A stretch of 5,722 nucleotides of DNA from Chloroflexota bacterium. GTDB lineage: Bacteria > Chloroflexota > Anaerolineae > Anaerolineales > UBA11657. The stretch's first letter is position 1. Every line of letters starts with the position of its first letter. Below, piece by piece: positions 4,968 to 5,722 of this stretch. The notes under the pieces are model-generated. The model saw only the letters and a program-made list of their open reading frames with translations, did no database searches and had not been told where the DNA came from. The stretch lies in assembly GCA_003670425.1 (NCBI GenBank), contig QWRL01000038.1, positions 1-5,722 of the forward strand, given 5' to 3'. The position numbers were made by a program, and so were the translations under genes.

Positions 4968-5462
4968 ATGACAATTCTGAATGCTGATGCAGTTGAAGTT
5001 ATCAGCCACAGCCCCGAACAAACCGAGCGTTTTGGTGTGCGCATGGGCCAGCTGCTGCGCTCCGGAGATTTGCTTTGCCTCAGCGGTGAACTGGGCGCAG
5101 GCAAAACTGTGTTTGCCGCGGGCGTGGCACGCGGCTGGGGCGCGCTGGAAAATGCCACCAGCCCCACCTACATTTTGGCGCATGAGTACCATCGCGCAGA
5201 TGGCGCACAGCTGCACCACCTGGATTGTTACCGGCTGCGCGGCCCGCAGGATGCTGAAAGCGTGGGATTGACGGAGCGCTATGAAGCCGGGGTGGCCCTG
5301 ATGATTGAGTGGCCCGAGAACGTGCGCCCGTGGCTGCCGGAAGACGGCGTGTGGGCGGCACTGCGCCCGATTGATGAAGACAAGCGCAGCCTGCGCCTGC
5401 ATGCGGGCGGTGTTCGCGGTGCGCAATTGCTGGCAGATTATCGCGAGCTGATGCGGGCCTGA
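4968..5462 (+). CDS. tsaE: tRNA threonylcarbamoyladenosine biosynthesis ATPase TsaE
   Basis: TsaE (YjeE) is the small ATPase that works with TsaB and TsaD to place threonylcarbamoyl on A37 of tRNAs that read ANN codons, forming t6A; it acts in the cytoplasm. The 164-residue length is typical. The Walker A loop is GELGAGKT (40-47, K46), followed by TSPTYILAHEY (64-74), the family's conserved switch-like segment. HHLDCYRL (83-90) contains D86, and IEWPE (113-117) carries the E-W pair of the family. All expected catalytic positions are present. The ATG at 4968 lies 8 bases after a perfect -10 box and has no room for a Shine-Dalgarno, suggesting leaderless translation. In-frame alternatives downstream would cut into the helix before Walker A. 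The stop is 7 bases before tsaB, and tsaE-tsaB adjacency is common in bacteria. A 203-codon minus-strand frame (4953-5564) over this gene is a shadow. Confidence 0.96.
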   Translation: MTILNADAVEVISHSPEQTERFGVRMGQLLRSGDLLCLSGELGAGKTVFAAGVARGWGALENATSPTYILAHEYHRADGAQLHHLDCYRLRGPQDAESVGLTERYEAGVALMIEWPENVRPWLPEDGVWAALRPIDEDKRSLRLHAGGVRGAQLLADYRELMRA

Positions 5463-5464
5463 GG
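5461..5464 (+). promoter_or_regulatory. Ribosome binding site GAGG for tsaB
   Basis: GAGG overlaps the last two bases of the tsaE stop codon and lies 5 bases before the tsaB ATG at 5470. This arrangement couples tsaB translation to the end of tsaE and fixes the tsaB start. Confidence 0.5.
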
Positions 5465-5469
5465 CTGGC

Positions 5470-5722
5470 ATGCTGCTCGCAATTGACACTGCATCGGAGC
5501 AGATTAGCGTGGCACTGGCCAGCGCCACCCAGGTGCTGGCCGAGCACAGCTGGCGCAGCGCCAATCATCACACTGCGGAGCTTGCGCCAATGGCGGCGCG
5601 CATGCTGCAAAGCGCGGGCCTGACGGCGGCGGATCTTTCGGCGGTGGCGGTTGCCATCGGGCCGGGCTCGTACACAGGTTTGCGCATCGGGCTGGCATTT
5701 GCCAAAGGGCTGGCGCTGGCGC
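5470..5722 (+). CDS. tsaB: TsaB, t6A-modification partner protein, N-terminal part
   Basis: TsaB (YeaZ) is the non-catalytic ASKHA-fold partner that holds TsaD and TsaE together in the t6A complex. Only the first 84 codons are inside the window, about a third of the usual protein. The start MLLAIDTASEQISVAL is the family's first beta hairpin with the conserved D6-T7. NHHTAELAP (32-40) matches the usual N-H-(S/T)-E-L-P region, and AIGPGSYTGLRIGLAFAKGL (62-81) is the strongest family signature. The start ATG 5470 is 7 bases after the tsaE stop with GAGG upstream. The frame is open to the edge with no damage seen. TsaD or RimI may follow, as in many genomes, but that lies outside the window. Confidence 0.95.
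   Translation, partial: MLLAIDTASEQISVALASATQVLAEHSWRSANHHTAELAPMAARMLQSAGLTAADLSAVAVAIGPGSYTGLRIGLAFAKGLALA

Noticed and set aside
4953..5564. 203-codon minus-strand frame over tsaE and the start of tsaB
   Set aside because: Both opposite genes carry unmistakable TsaE and TsaB signatures, and the frame runs through the shared promoter gap.
1..5722. CRISPR arrays, tRNA or rRNA genes, insertion sequences, attachment sites, toxin-antitoxin or defence genes
   Set aside because: None seen on reading both strands: no spaced direct repeats, no transposase or integrase motifs, no tRNA-like ends. Nearly every base is accounted for by housekeeping-type genes.

Overview
The window is GC-rich, tightly packed chromosomal DNA from a bacterium, with almost no spare sequence and no sign of phage, insertion sequence, plasmid or CRISPR material. 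The genes point to a free-living bacterium with molybdenum enzymes and a lipid-anchored surface protein. A Chloroflexota (Anaerolineae-like) origin is my best guess, from the feel of the proteins, the fused MoaD-MoaE, the DUF4349 lipoprotein and the frequent GTG starts. It is not proven, and Deinococcus- or Actinobacteria-like lineages cannot be excluded.

Layout. Two transcription units diverge from a 66-bp gap at 4902-4967. Leftward on the minus strand runs a five-gene cluster: a calcineurin-like metallophosphoesterase (4901-4170), a DUF4349 membrane-anchored lipoprotein (4164-3199), moaC (3202-2699), a MoaD-MoaE fusion (2696-1974) and, after a 54-bp gap holding a hairpin, a threonine-synthase-family PLP enzyme (1919-801). 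The first four are separated by 5, -4 and 2 bases, so they are almost certainly co-transcribed. A 66-bp AT-richer gap (735-800) holds a perfect -10 box and a ribosome binding site. It starts a second leftward unit of two unrecognised proteins (734-333, and 321 running off the left edge). Rightward on the plus strand are tsaE (4968-5462) and the start of tsaB (5470 to the right edge), the usual pair for the N6-threonylcarbamoyl-adenosine (t6A) modification of tRNA.

How the genes work together. MoaC makes cyclic pyranopterin monophosphate (with MoaA, not in the window). The MoaD-MoaE fusion would convert this to molybdopterin once the MoaD part has a free, thiocarboxylated C-terminal Gly-Gly. 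TsaE is the ATPase partner of the TsaB/TsaD complex. The phosphoesterase, DUF4349 protein and PLP enzyme have no obvious biochemical link to molybdenum cofactor synthesis.

Most interesting points: the Gly-Gly buried inside the MoaD-MoaE fusion; a self-complementary GATTATAATC between the divergent units that gives a perfect TATAAT on both strands; a probably leaderless tsaE; and two unknown proteins, one very rich in tryptophan. I found no evidence of a new defence or mobile system; most of the window is housekeeping.
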